Numbered from the stretch's first letter, positions 17,146-26,452 are shown. The stretch is 64,000 bases of DNA from Bacillus_AD sp047238185 (GCF_047238185.1 NZ_JBDFMI010000001.1:1054001-1118000), one strand, 5' to 3'. Numbers and translations are program-made. The notes: a model not told the origin generated them from the sequence alone.

Positions 17146-17236
17146 AACGAATAATTGATATGACAGTACATTCTGAATTGTGTTACTATTAGAATGAATT
17201 ACCAGTGATTGTCATATGCGTTTATTCGTTTTTTTT
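17146..17236 (+). terminator. Long structured hairpin/terminator after scpB
   Basis: AACGAATAA-(3)-ATATGACA at 17146-17165 is complementary to TGTCATAT-(3)-TTTATTCGTT at 17210-17230, with a further inner stem GTA…ATTCT/AGAAT…TAC, and ends in eight T residues. It works as a terminator but is much larger than usual. The paired ends also look like the terminal repeats of a small mobile repeat. Confidence 0.55.
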
Positions 17237-17370
17237 ATAAGGACGAATACGACAGGTCAAAGCGTATGACATGTCCGTTTCCTTGCCAGGAATTATTCTT
17301 CCTCTGGAACTGGGCGGATGGATAGGTTGTTTTGCTGTTCAAAGAGTATGATAGTGATGGGGGAATGCAT

Positions 17371-17766
17371 GTGTGGATTAAGCAATGCAGGGGATATGAG
17401 TTAGTCAAAGCCAAGCAAACATCCCCTGAAGAATTCTTTAATGCGTCTGAGGTCGTTTTTCAAACCGGCAGCAAAGAAAGAACCTTGCATGTAACATATC
17501 TTCGCTACTTTGAAGAGAATTTTGGCCAATTTGTCCCCTATTCAAGCAACCCGTTGTTTCGAATCGGAAAGAGGGATATATTTTTCAGGGATATTGTTGC
17601 ACTGCTTTGCTTGCTGAAAAATAGTGAACGCCAAACTAGAAAAAGGATGTATATCTTTTCGGAAGCAGAATTGATGGAATATTGCGCCAAAGTGGATTAC
17701 GAGGAAATCGAGCATATGATGCGCTGCATTGAGACAGAACGGACCTACCAACTGGGAGTTTACTAG
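17371..17766 (+). CDS. Conserved-position protein of unknown function between scpB and ypuI
   Basis: This soluble protein of about 131 residues is rich in aromatic and charged residues (…YLRYFEENFGQFVPYSSN…, …RDIFFRDIVALLCLLKN…), with a helical C-terminus. The start is uncertain. The GTG at 17371 lies seven bases after GGGGG, whereas the ATG at 17365 is too close to it and a TTG at 17332 has only a weak site. No domain is recognised. It is probably cotranscribed with ypuI, 41 bases downstream. Confidence 0.65.
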   Translation: MWIKQCRGYELVKAKQTSPEEFFNASEVVFQTGSKERTLHVTYLRYFEENFGQFVPYSSNPLFRIGKRDIFFRDIVALLCLLKNSERQTRKRMYIFSEAELMEYCAKVDYEEIEHMMRCIETERTYQLGVY

Positions 17767-17807
17767 ATCCAGGAGGAAAGGAAACAAATTTAGGAGGATG
17801 ACCAAAC

Positions 17808-18296
17808 GTGGGAAATAGTATGGTACAGTTACAGCTTGAAGAAGTGAAGAGTTTTTTGGGGGAAAGCGTGGAAAGGATCGGCAGCTATTTAAATAATACG
17901 ACCATTCATATGCTTCTTGAGGAACAAAGCGGCGATGAAGCCTATTATACGAGTTTACTGGCTACGGTAAGAAGGCTAGCCGTTTATTGTGAAGAAGGGT
18001 TTGACGCGTGCAAAATTGTTTTAAGCAACAGTCCCTTCCACAAAGGAGCCGCTGAGAAAACACTGTATAAAGTATTCCATCAGTGTATTGAAGAATTCTT
18101 CTCTCCAAAAAATGATGCATGGTTTGAAGACAGCCGTTCTGCATACACAGGAAAAAATTCCATTAAGTATCATCATCCAGTACCAGCTTCCTTTTCTTCA
18201 CTCATTAAGGATTTAGAAGGCAGTTTCCAGAATATCCGCGAGGAACTGGAGTATTATGAGACGGACTACCGTACCAAAATGCTCCAATCAAAATAA
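17808..18296 (+). CDS. ypuI: DUF3907 protein, YpuI
   Basis: This 162-residue helical protein starts MGNSMVQLQLEEVKSFL, followed by a leucine-rich helix (TIHMLLEEQ) and the HPVPASFSSLIKDLEG block. It matches the DUF3907 family typified by B. subtilis YpuI, which occupies the same place after scpB. No signal peptide or membrane segment. Function unknown. TAGGAGG-type binding site. Confidence 0.85.
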   Translation: MGNSMVQLQLEEVKSFLGESVERIGSYLNNTTIHMLLEEQSGDEAYYTSLLATVRRLAVYCEEGFDACKIVLSNSPFHKGAAEKTLYKVFHQCIEEFFSPKNDAWFEDSRSAYTGKNSIKYHHPVPASFSSLIKDLEGSFQNIREELEYYETDYRTKMLQSK

Positions 18297-18320
18297 TGCA
18301 GCTTACTAGAATTTTTAGGG

Positions 18321-18355
18321 GCAGTGGACCTGATCGGATGGTCCGCTGCTTTTTG
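18321..18355 (+). terminator. Terminator after ypuI
   Basis: GCAGTGGACC pairs with GGTCCGCTGC (one G-U pair), followed by TTTTTGTG. The 300 bases from here to sodF contain open frames on the minus strand but none with a binding site or recognisable product; I see nothing else there. Confidence 0.8.
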
Positions 18356-18669
18356 TGTTGATGGGTTTGCCAACCAATATGTCCAGTGACTCTGCTATCG
18401 CTCCCTGTAACTGCTTCAATACGCTCGTTTCCATAAGCTGCATGGCTTACCCAGATGTATAAAGAAATGAAACCATCTATTTGAAACTTTGAACAATTAT
18501 GGCACTTCTTAATGTTGGTCAATAGCAGAGGGATGCGTTCTTTTTATCAGTGGCGGTTTGATTTCTAAAAATCAATGAATAAGCAGGACGCTAGGAAATC
18601 AAGGCTGCATGGGAGTTAGGGGAATGAGACAGGTACCTTTTACATAGTAGTGAAGAGGGAGGCGATGAA

Positions 18670-19533
18670 ATGGCAGTATTCACTGATTATGTCAAACAGG
18701 TACAGACGTGGCTGCAGGATGTCAAAAGGTATTTAACAGAGCGGAGCATAGCGGGCGGTATTGTTGAAGGGCAGTTGGCATCCATTGAAAAGGCATTAGA
18801 GAAAGAGTTTACGACCGAAGAAGAAATAGTCGGGCTTCAAAATGAGGTAAAGAGGATAGAAGAGCTGATCAGGGAAGAAATAGATGACTATGAATCGAGG
18901 CAGTTAAGCGTTCCAATCGGCCAGCATACAGTGCCGCCGTTGCCATATCCATATAACGCATTGGAACCCTATATATCCGAAGAAATTATGAGGCTTCACC
19001 ATGATAAGCATCATCAGGCATATGTCGATGGCTTAAACAAGGCTGAAAATATGATGAGAAAAGCAAGAGAGAGCGGCGATTTTTCTTTGCTGAAGCATTG
19101 GGAATCTGAAGCAGCTTTCAATGGGTCAGGACATTATTTACATTGTATTTTTTGGGAAAATATGAGCCCTAATGGCGGCGGAGAACCTCATGGGCCATTG
19201 CTCCATCAGCTTGTAAAGGATTTCGGCAGCTATAGTGCCTTTAAAAAACAGTTTTCAGAAGCTGCTAAACAAGTGACGGGAGTCGGATGGGCCATCCTCG
19301 TCTGGTCACCGAGATCGCGCCGGCTTGAAATTTTGCAGACACAGCTGCATATGATTTTGACTCAATGGGACACCATTCCATTATTGGTGCTTGATGTATG
19401 GGAACATGCTTATTACCTGCAATACAAGAATAAGAAAGGAGATTATGTAGACCGGTTCTGGAATATTGTCAATTGGCCGGGAGTGGCTGACAGGTTCCAA
19501 AAGGCGCAAAAGCTCCAATGGCCTCCTTTTTAA
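18670..19533 (+). CDS. sodF: Fe/Mn superoxide dismutase with N-terminal extension (SodF type)
   Basis: This 287-residue enzyme dismutes superoxide. Residues 1-80 form a helical, probably coiled-coil extension absent from ordinary SodA. The SOD domain starts near PPLPYPYNALEP (about residue 89), with metal ligands visible in LHHDKHHQAYVDGLN (His 110), GHYLHCIFW and LDVWEHAYYLQY (Asp and His). The architecture matches B. subtilis SodF. In B. subtilis sodF is elsewhere; here it is inserted between ypuI and dacB. Start at ATG after GAGGGAGG. Confidence 0.9.
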   Translation: MAVFTDYVKQVQTWLQDVKRYLTERSIAGGIVEGQLASIEKALEKEFTTEEEIVGLQNEVKRIEELIREEIDDYESRQLSVPIGQHTVPPLPYPYNALEPYISEEIMRLHHDKHHQAYVDGLNKAENMMRKARESGDFSLLKHWESEAAFNGSGHYLHCIFWENMSPNGGGEPHGPLLHQLVKDFGSYSAFKKQFSEAAKQVTGVGWAILVWSPRSRRLEILQTQLHMILTQWDTIPLLVLDVWEHAYYLQYKNKKGDYVDRFWNIVNWPGVADRFQKAQKLQWPPF

Positions 19534-19572
19534 TAAAAGACTGCTAGTACATTTCATGATTTTTCAGTAAAG

Positions 19573-19605
19573 AGGGATTCCGGTTCGAACGGTTATCCCT
19601 TTTTT
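19573..19605 (+). terminator. Terminator after sodF
   Basis: An AGGGAT…CCG / CGG…ATCCCT hairpin is followed by six T residues. Confidence 0.75.
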
Positions 19606-19640
19606 GTTGGCTGTATGATTCCGTCTTGGCCTTGTTATTT

Positions 19641-19669
19641 GTCATAACACTTGTCCAGCCGCATACACT
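19641..19669 (+). promoter_or_regulatory. Sigma-E promoter of dacB-spmA-spmB
   Basis: GTCATAAC (19641-19648), 13 bases, CATACACT (19662-19669). The -10 box matches the mother-cell sigma-E consensus (CATACAMT) exactly and the -35 is close to GKCATATT. It lies 32 bases before the dacB start. DacB, SpmA and SpmB are sigma-E products in B. subtilis. Confidence 0.75.
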
Positions 19670-19701
19670 TGTACAAAACGAAAAAAAGGATGAGGTACTT
19701 C

Positions 19702-20871
19702 ATGGCTGTGAAGAAATGGGTCTTTATTTTATTTGCTGTTTTGCTGCTTTCCTCGATGCTGGTTCCCCTGAGCCATGCTAGTGCAGCCAAATCCAAGCCA
19801 ACCGCCGTCTCTGTGTCTGCAGTGAACGCGGTCTTGATGGAGCAAAAAAGCGGAAGGGTCTTATTTGAAAAGAAAGCGCATGAAAGAAAACGAATTGCCA
19901 GTATAACAAAAATCATGACTGCTATCCTCGCCATCGAATCTGGCAAAATGAATGATTCGGTGAAGGTAAGTGAGGCTGCTTCGAGAGCGGAAGGTTCATC
20001 CCTTTATTTGAAGCCCGGCCAAAAAATGAAGCTTGAAGATTTAGTGTACGGGCTCATGCTGCGATCCGGAAATGATGCAGCGACTGCCATTGCGGAATAT
20101 ATCGGTGGCAGCATAGAAGGCTTCGCTGTTTTGATGAATCAAAAAGCGGAGGAGCTGGGTATGGAGGACTCTTCTTTCTCCAATCCGCACGGGCTTGATA
20201 ATACGGAGAAGCATTATTCTTCTGCGTACGACATGGCATTATTGACAAGGTATGCGATGGCGAACCCTTCCTATGCCAAGATTGCTTCAACCAAAAACCA
20301 CCGTGCACCCAATCCGAACGAGGCATGGGACTATTCCTGGAAAAATAAGAACAAGCTGCTGACTATGTACAGGTATTCCACCGGGGGGAAAACAGGCTTC
20401 ACTAAGCTTGCCAGAAGAACCTTAGTCTCAACGGCGAATAAGGATGGGATGGATCTCATTGCTGTGACATTGAATGACGGAGATGATTGGAAGGACCATA
20501 TGAATTTATTTGATTATGGTTTTAAGCATTATACACTGACCAGGATGGTGTCAAAAGGCTATATTAAAGGGATCTCTTCCGCGTATTATAAAAAAAAGGT
20601 CGTTTATAAGCAGCCATTTTATTATCCATTAACGGCAGACGAGCAAGAAAGGACCTCCATTGACATTAAATTGCTGAAGCCAAGGAAGGATTGGTCAAAG
20701 GAAGGGCAAATGCCTTCGATAGTTGGAAAAGCAACATTGGAATTAAATGGAGAGCCGATCGGTACAAGGAATATTTTTTACCGGGGGTTGGAGCGCCACA
20801 AGAAAACAAGTTTTCTTGAAGAATGGGGCAAAACATTTCTGATGATTTTGGACTTGAAGCGGAATGGTTAA
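19702..20871 (+). CDS. dacB: D-alanyl-D-alanine carboxypeptidase (PBP5*), sporulation
   Basis: This penicillin-binding carboxypeptidase trims the terminal D-Ala and so lowers cross-linking of spore cortex peptidoglycan. It has a signal peptide (about 1-28) and the three active-site motifs SITK (67-70), SGN (122-124) and KTG (230-232), followed by the C-terminal beta domain and an amphipathic anchor (…WGKTFLMILDLKRNG). The start is the ATG at 19702 after GAGG with six-base spacing. It overlaps spmA by eight bases. Confidence 0.94.
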   Translation: MAVKKWVFILFAVLLLSSMLVPLSHASAAKSKPTAVSVSAVNAVLMEQKSGRVLFEKKAHERKRIASITKIMTAILAIESGKMNDSVKVSEAASRAEGSSLYLKPGQKMKLEDLVYGLMLRSGNDAATAIAEYIGGSIEGFAVLMNQKAEELGMEDSSFSNPHGLDNTEKHYSSAYDMALLTRYAMANPSYAKIASTKNHRAPNPNEAWDYSWKNKNKLLTMYRYSTGGKTGFTKLARRTLVSTANKDGMDLIAVTLNDGDDWKDHMNLFDYGFKHYTLTRMVSKGYIKGISSAYYKKKVVYKQPFYYPLTADEQERTSIDIKLLKPRKDWSKEGQMPSIVGKATLELNGEPIGTRNIFYRGLERHKKTSFLEEWGKTFLMILDLKRNG

Positions 20872-21460
20872 TTATATTTGGGGAGCCATGTTCATCATCG
20901 GCTATGTTTTTGCTTTGATTAACGGAAAAATGGAAGATGTCAATACGGCATTATTCAAAGCGGCGGGAGATGCTGTCACGATTTCACTGGGGTTGATGAG
21001 TGTTCTGGTTTTTTGGCTGGGTTTAATGAAAATTGCGGAGGATTCAGGGTTATTGAATAAACTTGCCTCTTTCTTTAAGCCGATTATCTGCAAATTATTT
21101 CCGGATGTTCCGCCGGATCACCCAGCGCTTGGCTATATTTTATCAAATATGATGGCGAATACGTTCGGTCTCGGCAATGCGGCAACACCGCTTGGCATTA
21201 AGGCAATGGAGCAGCTTAAGGCACTTAATGGAGGGAAAGATGAAGCAAGCCGTTCGATGATTACGTTCCTGGCGATCAATACATCTAGCATAACCCTTAT
21301 ACCGACTACCGTTATTGCACTGCGTATGACCCACCATAGCTCCAATCCGACCGATATAGTCATTACGACCTTGCTCGCCACTACTGTGAGTATGATAGGC
21401 GGGATATTGATCGACCGTTATTTTTATATTAGAAGAAGCAGGAAAGGGAGGAGGAAATAA
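20864..21460 (+). CDS. spmA: Spore maturation protein A
   Basis: This 198-residue membrane protein with several helices is needed in B. subtilis for dehydration of the spore core. Nucleoside-recognition (Gate) family motifs are visible: TISLGLMSVLVFWLGLMKIA and MANTFGLGNAATPLGIKAME. It overlaps dacB and lies two bases before spmB; all three share one sigma-E transcript. Confidence 0.93.
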   Translation: MVNYIWGAMFIIGYVFALINGKMEDVNTALFKAAGDAVTISLGLMSVLVFWLGLMKIAEDSGLLNKLASFFKPIICKLFPDVPPDHPALGYILSNMMANTFGLGNAATPLGIKAMEQLKALNGGKDEASRSMITFLAINTSSITLIPTTVIALRMTHHSSNPTDIVITTLLATTVSMIGGILIDRYFYIRRSRKGRRK

Positions 21461-21462
21461 AG

Positions 21463-21996
21463 ATGGATTCTTTAATGCTGCTTTCCACATTTATCCTTCC
21501 ATTGTTGATTGGCGGAATCCTTCTCTATGGTACGTATAAAAAAGTGCCGACCTATGAAAGTTTCGTAGAGGGCGGGAAAGAAGGGATCACTATCTCTTTT
21601 TCAATTATTCCTTATTTGGTTGGGATGCTGGCCGCCATATCTGTTTTTAGGGCTTCAGGGGCAATGGATGCGCTGGTTGGTTTGTTTAAGCCCTTGTTCT
21701 CAATAATAGGGATTCCTTCAGAAATTGTGCCGCTTGCCTTAATCAGGCCCATATCAGGCAACGCTGCCTTGGGGCTGACTAGCGACTTGATGGCAGCTTT
21801 CGGCCCTGACTCTTTAATCGGTAGATTAGCTTCAACCATACAAGGCAGTACAGATACAACCTTTTATGTGCTGACCGTCTATTTCGGAGCAGTCGGCATC
21901 AGGAAAATGGGTGATGCAGTCAAAGTAGGCCTGTTAGCTGATTTAGTCGGATTAATCGCAGCAATAACGGCGGTTATTTTTATATTTGGATATTAA
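21463..21996 (+). CDS. spmB: Spore maturation protein B
   Basis: This 177-residue Gate-domain membrane protein is the partner of SpmA. It shows PTYESFVEGGKEGITISFSI and RPISGNAALGLTSDLMAAFG, with five predicted helices. AGGAGGAAATAAAG precedes the ATG. It ends the operon. Confidence 0.93.
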   Translation: MDSLMLLSTFILPLLIGGILLYGTYKKVPTYESFVEGGKEGITISFSIIPYLVGMLAAISVFRASGAMDALVGLFKPLFSIIGIPSEIVPLALIRPISGNAALGLTSDLMAAFGPDSLIGRLASTIQGSTDTTFYVLTVYFGAVGIRKMGDAVKVGLLADLVGLIAAITAVIFIFGY

Positions 21997-22003
21997 TAGA
22001 AAA

Positions 22004-22049
22004 GGTTGGGCGGGATTTCTGACAAGAGCTCCTGTCCCATCTTTTTTTT
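22004..22049 (+). terminator. Terminator after spmB
   Basis: GGTTGGGCGGGA pairs with TCCTGTCCCATC in 11 of 12 positions (three G-U) and is followed by eight T residues. Confidence 0.7.
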
Positions 22050-22215
22050 ATGCTTGTATAGTAACACTATCCTATGTTAGCTTGATAAAAGCAGTAATTG
22101 TCTATATTTGCGAAAAGCTGAAAGATTGTTTTTGCTTTTCGGCAGGAATATGACATAATTGTATATCGCTTGTTTATTTGTGAAACAAGCAGTAATATGT
22201 AAGAGGTGAGAAATT

Positions 22216-22944
22216 ATGGAAAGATTGCAAAAAATTATAGCACACTCCGGCGTCGCGTCACGTCGTAAAGCCGAAGAGTTGATTTTAGATGGGAAAGTGA
22301 AAGTTAACGGACAAGTGGTCACCACTTTGGGAACAAAGGTCGGCCCCAATGATAAAGTGGAGGTTAATGGTGTGCCTCTTGAAAGCGAAGTCCCTGTCTA
22401 TTTCATTCTGAATAAGCCGCGTGGGGTTATTTCAGCTGTGCAGGATGATAAGAAGAGAAAAGTAGTGACTGATTTCTTCCCGCTGATCGAGGAACGGATT
22501 TATCCTGTCGGACGCCTTGATTACGATACATCAGGCCTGCTTATTATGACAAACGACGGTGAATTCGCCAATTTACTGATGCACCCCAAAAACGAAGTGG
22601 ACAAAGTATATGTAGCAAAAGTGAAAGGCATCCCAATGAGGGAACAACTGAAGAAGTTGATTTATGGGGTTAAATTGGAGGATGGGATGACAGCGCCCGC
22701 TAAGGTCAAAGTCATTTCAACAGACAAAAAGAAAAATACGTCCATCATCCAGATTACCATCCATGAAGGCCGTAATCGCCAGGTCCGCAGAATGTTTGAT
22801 GCAATCGGGCATCCGGTTATGAAATTGAAAAGGGAGCAATATGGATTCCTGACTCTGAAAGGGCTTCGTCCGGGAGATGCCAGGGAGCTTACACCTCATG
22901 AAGTCAAGCAATTGAGAGTGATGGCTACCTCCAATGGAAAATAA
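22216..22944 (+). CDS. rluB: 23S rRNA pseudouridine synthase B
   Basis: This 242-residue enzyme isomerises U2605 (E. coli numbering) of 23S rRNA. An N-terminal S4 domain (about residues 1-60) precedes the RsuA-family catalytic core with GRLDYDTSGLLIMTNDG (catalytic Asp about 96) and EGRNRQVRRMFDAIGHPV. The binding site AAGAGGTGAG precedes the ATG. The position between spmB and resA is conserved in bacilli. Confidence 0.93.
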   Translation: MERLQKIIAHSGVASRRKAEELILDGKVKVNGQVVTTLGTKVGPNDKVEVNGVPLESEVPVYFILNKPRGVISAVQDDKKRKVVTDFFPLIEERIYPVGRLDYDTSGLLIMTNDGEFANLLMHPKNEVDKVYVAKVKGIPMREQLKKLIYGVKLEDGMTAPAKVKVISTDKKKNTSIIQITIHEGRNRQVRRMFDAIGHPVMKLKREQYGFLTLKGLRPGDARELTPHEVKQLRVMATSNGK

Positions 22945-22980
22945 TAGATAAATTTCACACAACTTTCATTTTTGTAAACA

Positions 22981-23008
22981 TTATACAGATGTTGTTAAAT
23001 GCTATAAT
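22981..23008 (+). promoter_or_regulatory. Extended -10 promoter of resABC
   Basis: TGCTATAAT (TATAAT at 23003-23008, with the TG extension) has only a poor -35 (TTATAC). This pattern suits an activator-dependent promoter, as for ResD control of resA in B. subtilis. The activator site itself was not identified. Confidence 0.5.
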
Positions 23009-23039
23009 GGCGGTAAAGTGCATGCTGGGGGAGATAAAC

Positions 23040-23570
23040 ATGGATAAGAAAAAACGGCGTCTTGCGGTCAGGACAGTTATACTTGCCGTTTTATTGATTG
23101 CACTTGCTTACACACTATATGCGAATTTCAACAAAGATAAAGCTGGAGAGGTAAGCAAAGGGGATATGGCTCCAAACTTTGTATTAAAGGATTTGGAAGG
23201 TAAATCGTATAAATTGTCAGATTTCAAAGGCCAAGGCGTTTTTTTGAATTTCTGGGCAACTTGGTGCAAGCCTTGCGAAGAGGAAATGCCGGCCATGAAT
23301 GTGTTGAATGCCCAGTACAAAGAGCAGGGGGTGCAGGTACTCACCGTAAATGTGGGGGAGTCTGATGTATCGGTCAAAAACTTCAGAGACCGATTCGGGC
23401 TGCAATTCCCTATATTAAAGGATCAGGATGATGCGGTCCAGCAAATTTACGGTGTATATAATTTGCCTGCCACCTATCTGATCAATAAAGATGGAAAGGT
23501 TGTCGATGTGAAGACGGGAGGCATCCTTCCTGATCATATGAAGGAGCTTTTTGAGAAGATAAAGCCATAA
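23040..23570 (+). CDS. resA: Thiol-disulfide oxidoreductase ResA
   Basis: This 176-residue membrane-tethered thioredoxin-like protein reduces apocytochrome c cysteines before heme attachment. It has a signal anchor (about residues 8-29), a thioredoxin fold with WCKPCEEEMP (C76, C79, and the ResA-specific glutamate 80) and the cis-Pro loop YNLPATYLI. The ATG at 23040 follows GGGGGAGA. It is first of resABC. Confidence 0.93.
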   Translation: MDKKKRRLAVRTVILAVLLIALAYTLYANFNKDKAGEVSKGDMAPNFVLKDLEGKSYKLSDFKGQGVFLNFWATWCKPCEEEMPAMNVLNAQYKEQGVQVLTVNVGESDVSVKNFRDRFGLQFPILKDQDDAVQQIYGVYNLPATYLINKDGKVVDVKTGGILPDHMKELFEKIKP

Positions 23571-23588
23571 CATTGGGGTGTTTTAGAC

Positions 23589-25217
23589 ATGAATGATGTG
23601 AAATGTGAATGCGGTCATGTGAATCCACATGGTACGATCCTTTGTGAATCCTGCGGGAGAGTCCTGGACGAGAAACAAAAAGAAACAGAAGTTGTGGATA
23701 TGCGCTACGAGGGCACAGCGAGGAGATCCCAAACATATAAAAAAACAATCGTCGATAAGATATGGAACTTTTTTTCCTCGGTGAAGGTAGGTGTTTGGCT
23801 CATCGTGGTCACCTTGATCGCTTCGGCATTGGGAACTGTTTTTCCTCAAAAAATGTACATACCGCCGAATACGGATCCGAGTGTTTTTTATAAAGAAGAA
23901 TATGGGTTCCTAGGGAATCTTTATTACAAGCTCGGTTTTCATGAACTGTATGGTTCCTGGTGGTACCTTATCCTGATTGCATCGATTGGCATTTCACTTG
24001 TCATATGCAGTCTGGATCGATTCATTCCTTTACATAGAGCATTAAAAACACAGCGGACCGACCGGAATGAAGGTTTCCTTAAAAGGCAGAGGCTTTTTTC
24101 TTCCACTGAATTGGAAGGGGAGGAGGCTGATTTCAAGGCAGTTACCGATCGTCTGAAGCAAGCGAAATATAAAGTGAAAGAGGTCAATGGCAGCATCCTT
24201 GCTGAAAAAAACCGTTTTTCACGCTGGGGCCCATATGTAAACCATATCGGCTTAATCATCTTTCTGGTGGGGGGGATGCTCAGGTTTGTCCCGGGCATGT
24301 ATCTCGATAAATCGATATGGCTGAGGGAAGGGGAAACAAAGCAAATCCCCGGCACAAAAGGGCAATACTTCCTCGAAAATAAAAAATTCATCATGGAAAT
24401 CTACGATAAAAACAAAGAAAAAGAGGTTTTCTCGAAAGCAATCGACCGTGGAGGAATGGTTGCGAAAAACTTTCAGACCGATGCTATTCTATATGAAAGG
24501 CAACCGGGTGAAATCGTCGGAGAAGCTCCGAAACTGAAACAAGTCAAAGAGAAAAACATCAGGGTCAATGAACCTCTGAAGATAGGCAATCTGGCTATCT
24601 ATCAAGTGAATTATAAACTGAATGAGTTGAACAAGATGTACTTGGATTTGACTAAAAAATCGGACAATGCCTCATACGGGCAGATTCAGGTCGATCTGAA
24701 TAATCCAAAAGAGAAGTACGATTTAGGCAAGGGCTATTCCGTAGAGTTGATTGAATATTTCCCTGATTTCATCATGGGGGATGACGGAAAGCCAACTACA
24801 CAATCAAGAGTGCCAAACAACCCTGCTTTTGTCTTCAAAATGTACACCCCAGATAAACCGAAGGGCGAAGTGAGCTTCGTCGCCATCAAGAAAACCATCG
24901 AAGGATCTGCCGATAATGAATACAAAATGGCTTTTGCAGGCGTCGATACCAAAAATGTAACCGCTTTGACGGTCCGGAAGGATTTGACGATTCCGTTCCT
25001 CATCATCGGTGGATTTATTTTTATGGTAGGTGTCATCCAAGGAGCCTATTGGCATCACCGAAGAATATGGATACAGAAAAAAGATGGCAAATTGTTGATT
25101 GCAGCGCATACGAACAAAAATTGGCATGGCTTGAAAAGGGATATATCCAAAACAATCGATGGTTTCGGATGGAATGAGCCGGAAGATCGCCTTCAAAAGA
25201 GTGAATCTTCAAAATAG
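23589..25217 (+). CDS. resB: Cytochrome c biogenesis protein ResB
   Basis: This 542-residue System II heme-handling membrane protein has an N-terminal zinc-ribbon-like pair (CECGHVNPHGTILCESCGR) of the sort seen in Bacillus ResB. Membrane segments lie at about 65-85, 115-135 and 210-230, followed by a long extracytoplasmic domain and a last helix at about 455-475. It works with ResC to export heme and join it to CxxCH. Tight spacing with resA and resC shows one operon. Confidence 0.93.
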   Translation: MNDVKCECGHVNPHGTILCESCGRVLDEKQKETEVVDMRYEGTARRSQTYKKTIVDKIWNFFSSVKVGVWLIVVTLIASALGTVFPQKMYIPPNTDPSVFYKEEYGFLGNLYYKLGFHELYGSWWYLILIASIGISLVICSLDRFIPLHRALKTQRTDRNEGFLKRQRLFSSTELEGEEADFKAVTDRLKQAKYKVKEVNGSILAEKNRFSRWGPYVNHIGLIIFLVGGMLRFVPGMYLDKSIWLREGETKQIPGTKGQYFLENKKFIMEIYDKNKEKEVFSKAIDRGGMVAKNFQTDAILYERQPGEIVGEAPKLKQVKEKNIRVNEPLKIGNLAIYQVNYKLNELNKMYLDLTKKSDNASYGQIQVDLNNPKEKYDLGKGYSVELIEYFPDFIMGDDGKPTTQSRVPNNPAFVFKMYTPDKPKGEVSFVAIKKTIEGSADNEYKMAFAGVDTKNVTALTVRKDLTIPFLIIGGFIFMVGVIQGAYWHHRRIWIQKKDGKLLIAAHTNKNWHGLKRDISKTIDGFGWNEPEDRLQKSESSK

Positions 25218-25229
25218 GGGGAATACAGA

Positions 25230-26408
25230 ATGGCGGAACTGAGCGGTAATCTTTTATTTATTGCATTTTTATTATATTTGGTCGCGACCTTATTTTTCGG
25301 GGGAGCCATTAAGGATAAACGCAAGCAAGTCTCCGACAAAATGAATAATTGGTCGAAGATCGGAATTCTATTGACAATCCTTGGCTTTTTATCGCAGCTT
25401 GGGTATTTCGTCACCCGTTGGATCGTTTCCGGGCATGCACCGGTCAGCAATCTGTTTGAATTTACTACGTTCTTCGGTATGATGCTGGTTGGGGCTTTTA
25501 TCATCATCTTTTTTATTTACCGGGTAAACGCACTGGGCTTAATCACGCTGCCTATCGCTATATTGATCATCGCATATGCAGCCATGTTCCCAAGGGACAT
25601 AACACCGCTTGTGCCATCACTGCAGAGCTATTGGCTACAAGTACATGTATCGACCGCAGCTGCAGGGCAGGCGATCCTTGCTATTTCTTTCGCCGCCGGT
25701 TTATTGTATTTGATTAAACATATTGACCAATCCAGAAAAAGCAAAAAAACATTTTGGCTTGAGGCAGTTGTCTTTTCATTAGTCATTGCAGTAGGGTTTA
25801 TCATCATTTCGTCTGTTTTTGCTATCGATGGTTATAAGGCGGACTTCAATTATGTCGATAAGAAGGGTGAGGATGCGGTTGCCCATTATACGTTGCCCCC
25901 GCTTGTTTCTCCACATGAAGGGGTTTTGACGACCAAAGATGTGATGGAGCCGTGGATTGAGCTGCCATCCATCTTGAACGCTAAGAAGGTCAATACAGTG
26001 TTGTGGTCATTCGGAGTAGGCATAGTGCTTTATATTTTGTTAAGGCTTATCTTCCGCAAACGGATCGGAGCTGTACTCCAGCCTTTGGTACGCAATATTA
26101 ATCTTGATTTGGTGGATGAGGTCGGCTACCGTTCCGTCCTGATCGGCTTTCCCGTTTTTACATTAGGTGCGTTGATCTTTGCAATGATTTGGGCACAGAT
26201 TGCCTGGACACGTTTCTGGGGCTGGGATCCGAAAGAGGTGTGGGCGCTCATCACATGGCTTTTCTATGCTGCGTTCCTGCATCTTCGTTTATCCAAAGGA
26301 TGGCATGGAGAGAAATCCGCATGGCTTGCAGTAATCGGGTTTGCTATCATCATGTTTAATTTGATTTTCGTCAATTTGGTCATTGCCGGATTGCATTCTT
26401 ATGCTTAA
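25230..26408 (+). CDS. resC: Cytochrome c biogenesis protein ResC (CcsA)
   Basis: This 392-residue polytopic heme transporter and lyase partner contains the tryptophan-rich WWD-type motif WGWDPKEVWALITWLFYA (about residues 330-347) and conserved histidines. It belongs to the CcsA family. In B. subtilis resD-resE follow directly; here a strong terminator and an oppositely oriented transporter follow instead. Confidence 0.93.
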   Translation: MAELSGNLLFIAFLLYLVATLFFGGAIKDKRKQVSDKMNNWSKIGILLTILGFLSQLGYFVTRWIVSGHAPVSNLFEFTTFFGMMLVGAFIIIFFIYRVNALGLITLPIAILIIAYAAMFPRDITPLVPSLQSYWLQVHVSTAAAGQAILAISFAAGLLYLIKHIDQSRKSKKTFWLEAVVFSLVIAVGFIIISSVFAIDGYKADFNYVDKKGEDAVAHYTLPPLVSPHEGVLTTKDVMEPWIELPSILNAKKVNTVLWSFGVGIVLYILLRLIFRKRIGAVLQPLVRNINLDLVDEVGYRSVLIGFPVFTLGALIFAMIWAQIAWTRFWGWDPKEVWALITWLFYAAFLHLRLSKGWHGEKSAWLAVIGFAIIMFNLIFVNLVIAGLHSYA

Positions 26409-26411
26409 TGG

Positions 26412-26446
26412 AAAAACCAGGTCCTGATTAAAGGAACCTGGTTTTT
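26412..26446. terminator. Bidirectional terminator after resC
   Basis: AAAAACCAGGT…CCT / AGG…ACCTGGTTTTT lies between the convergent resC and bceB-like genes. Confidence 0.88.
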
Positions 26447-26452
26447 CTATTG

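Noticed and set aside
17146..17236. Insertion sequence or CRISPR repeat
   Set aside because: There is a single inverted structure with no transposase and no repeated spacers.
18205..18522. Minus-strand frame of 105 codons downstream of ypuI
   Set aside because: It starts at a TTG without a binding site, passes through the ypuI terminator and ends inside ypuI. The product is not recognisable.
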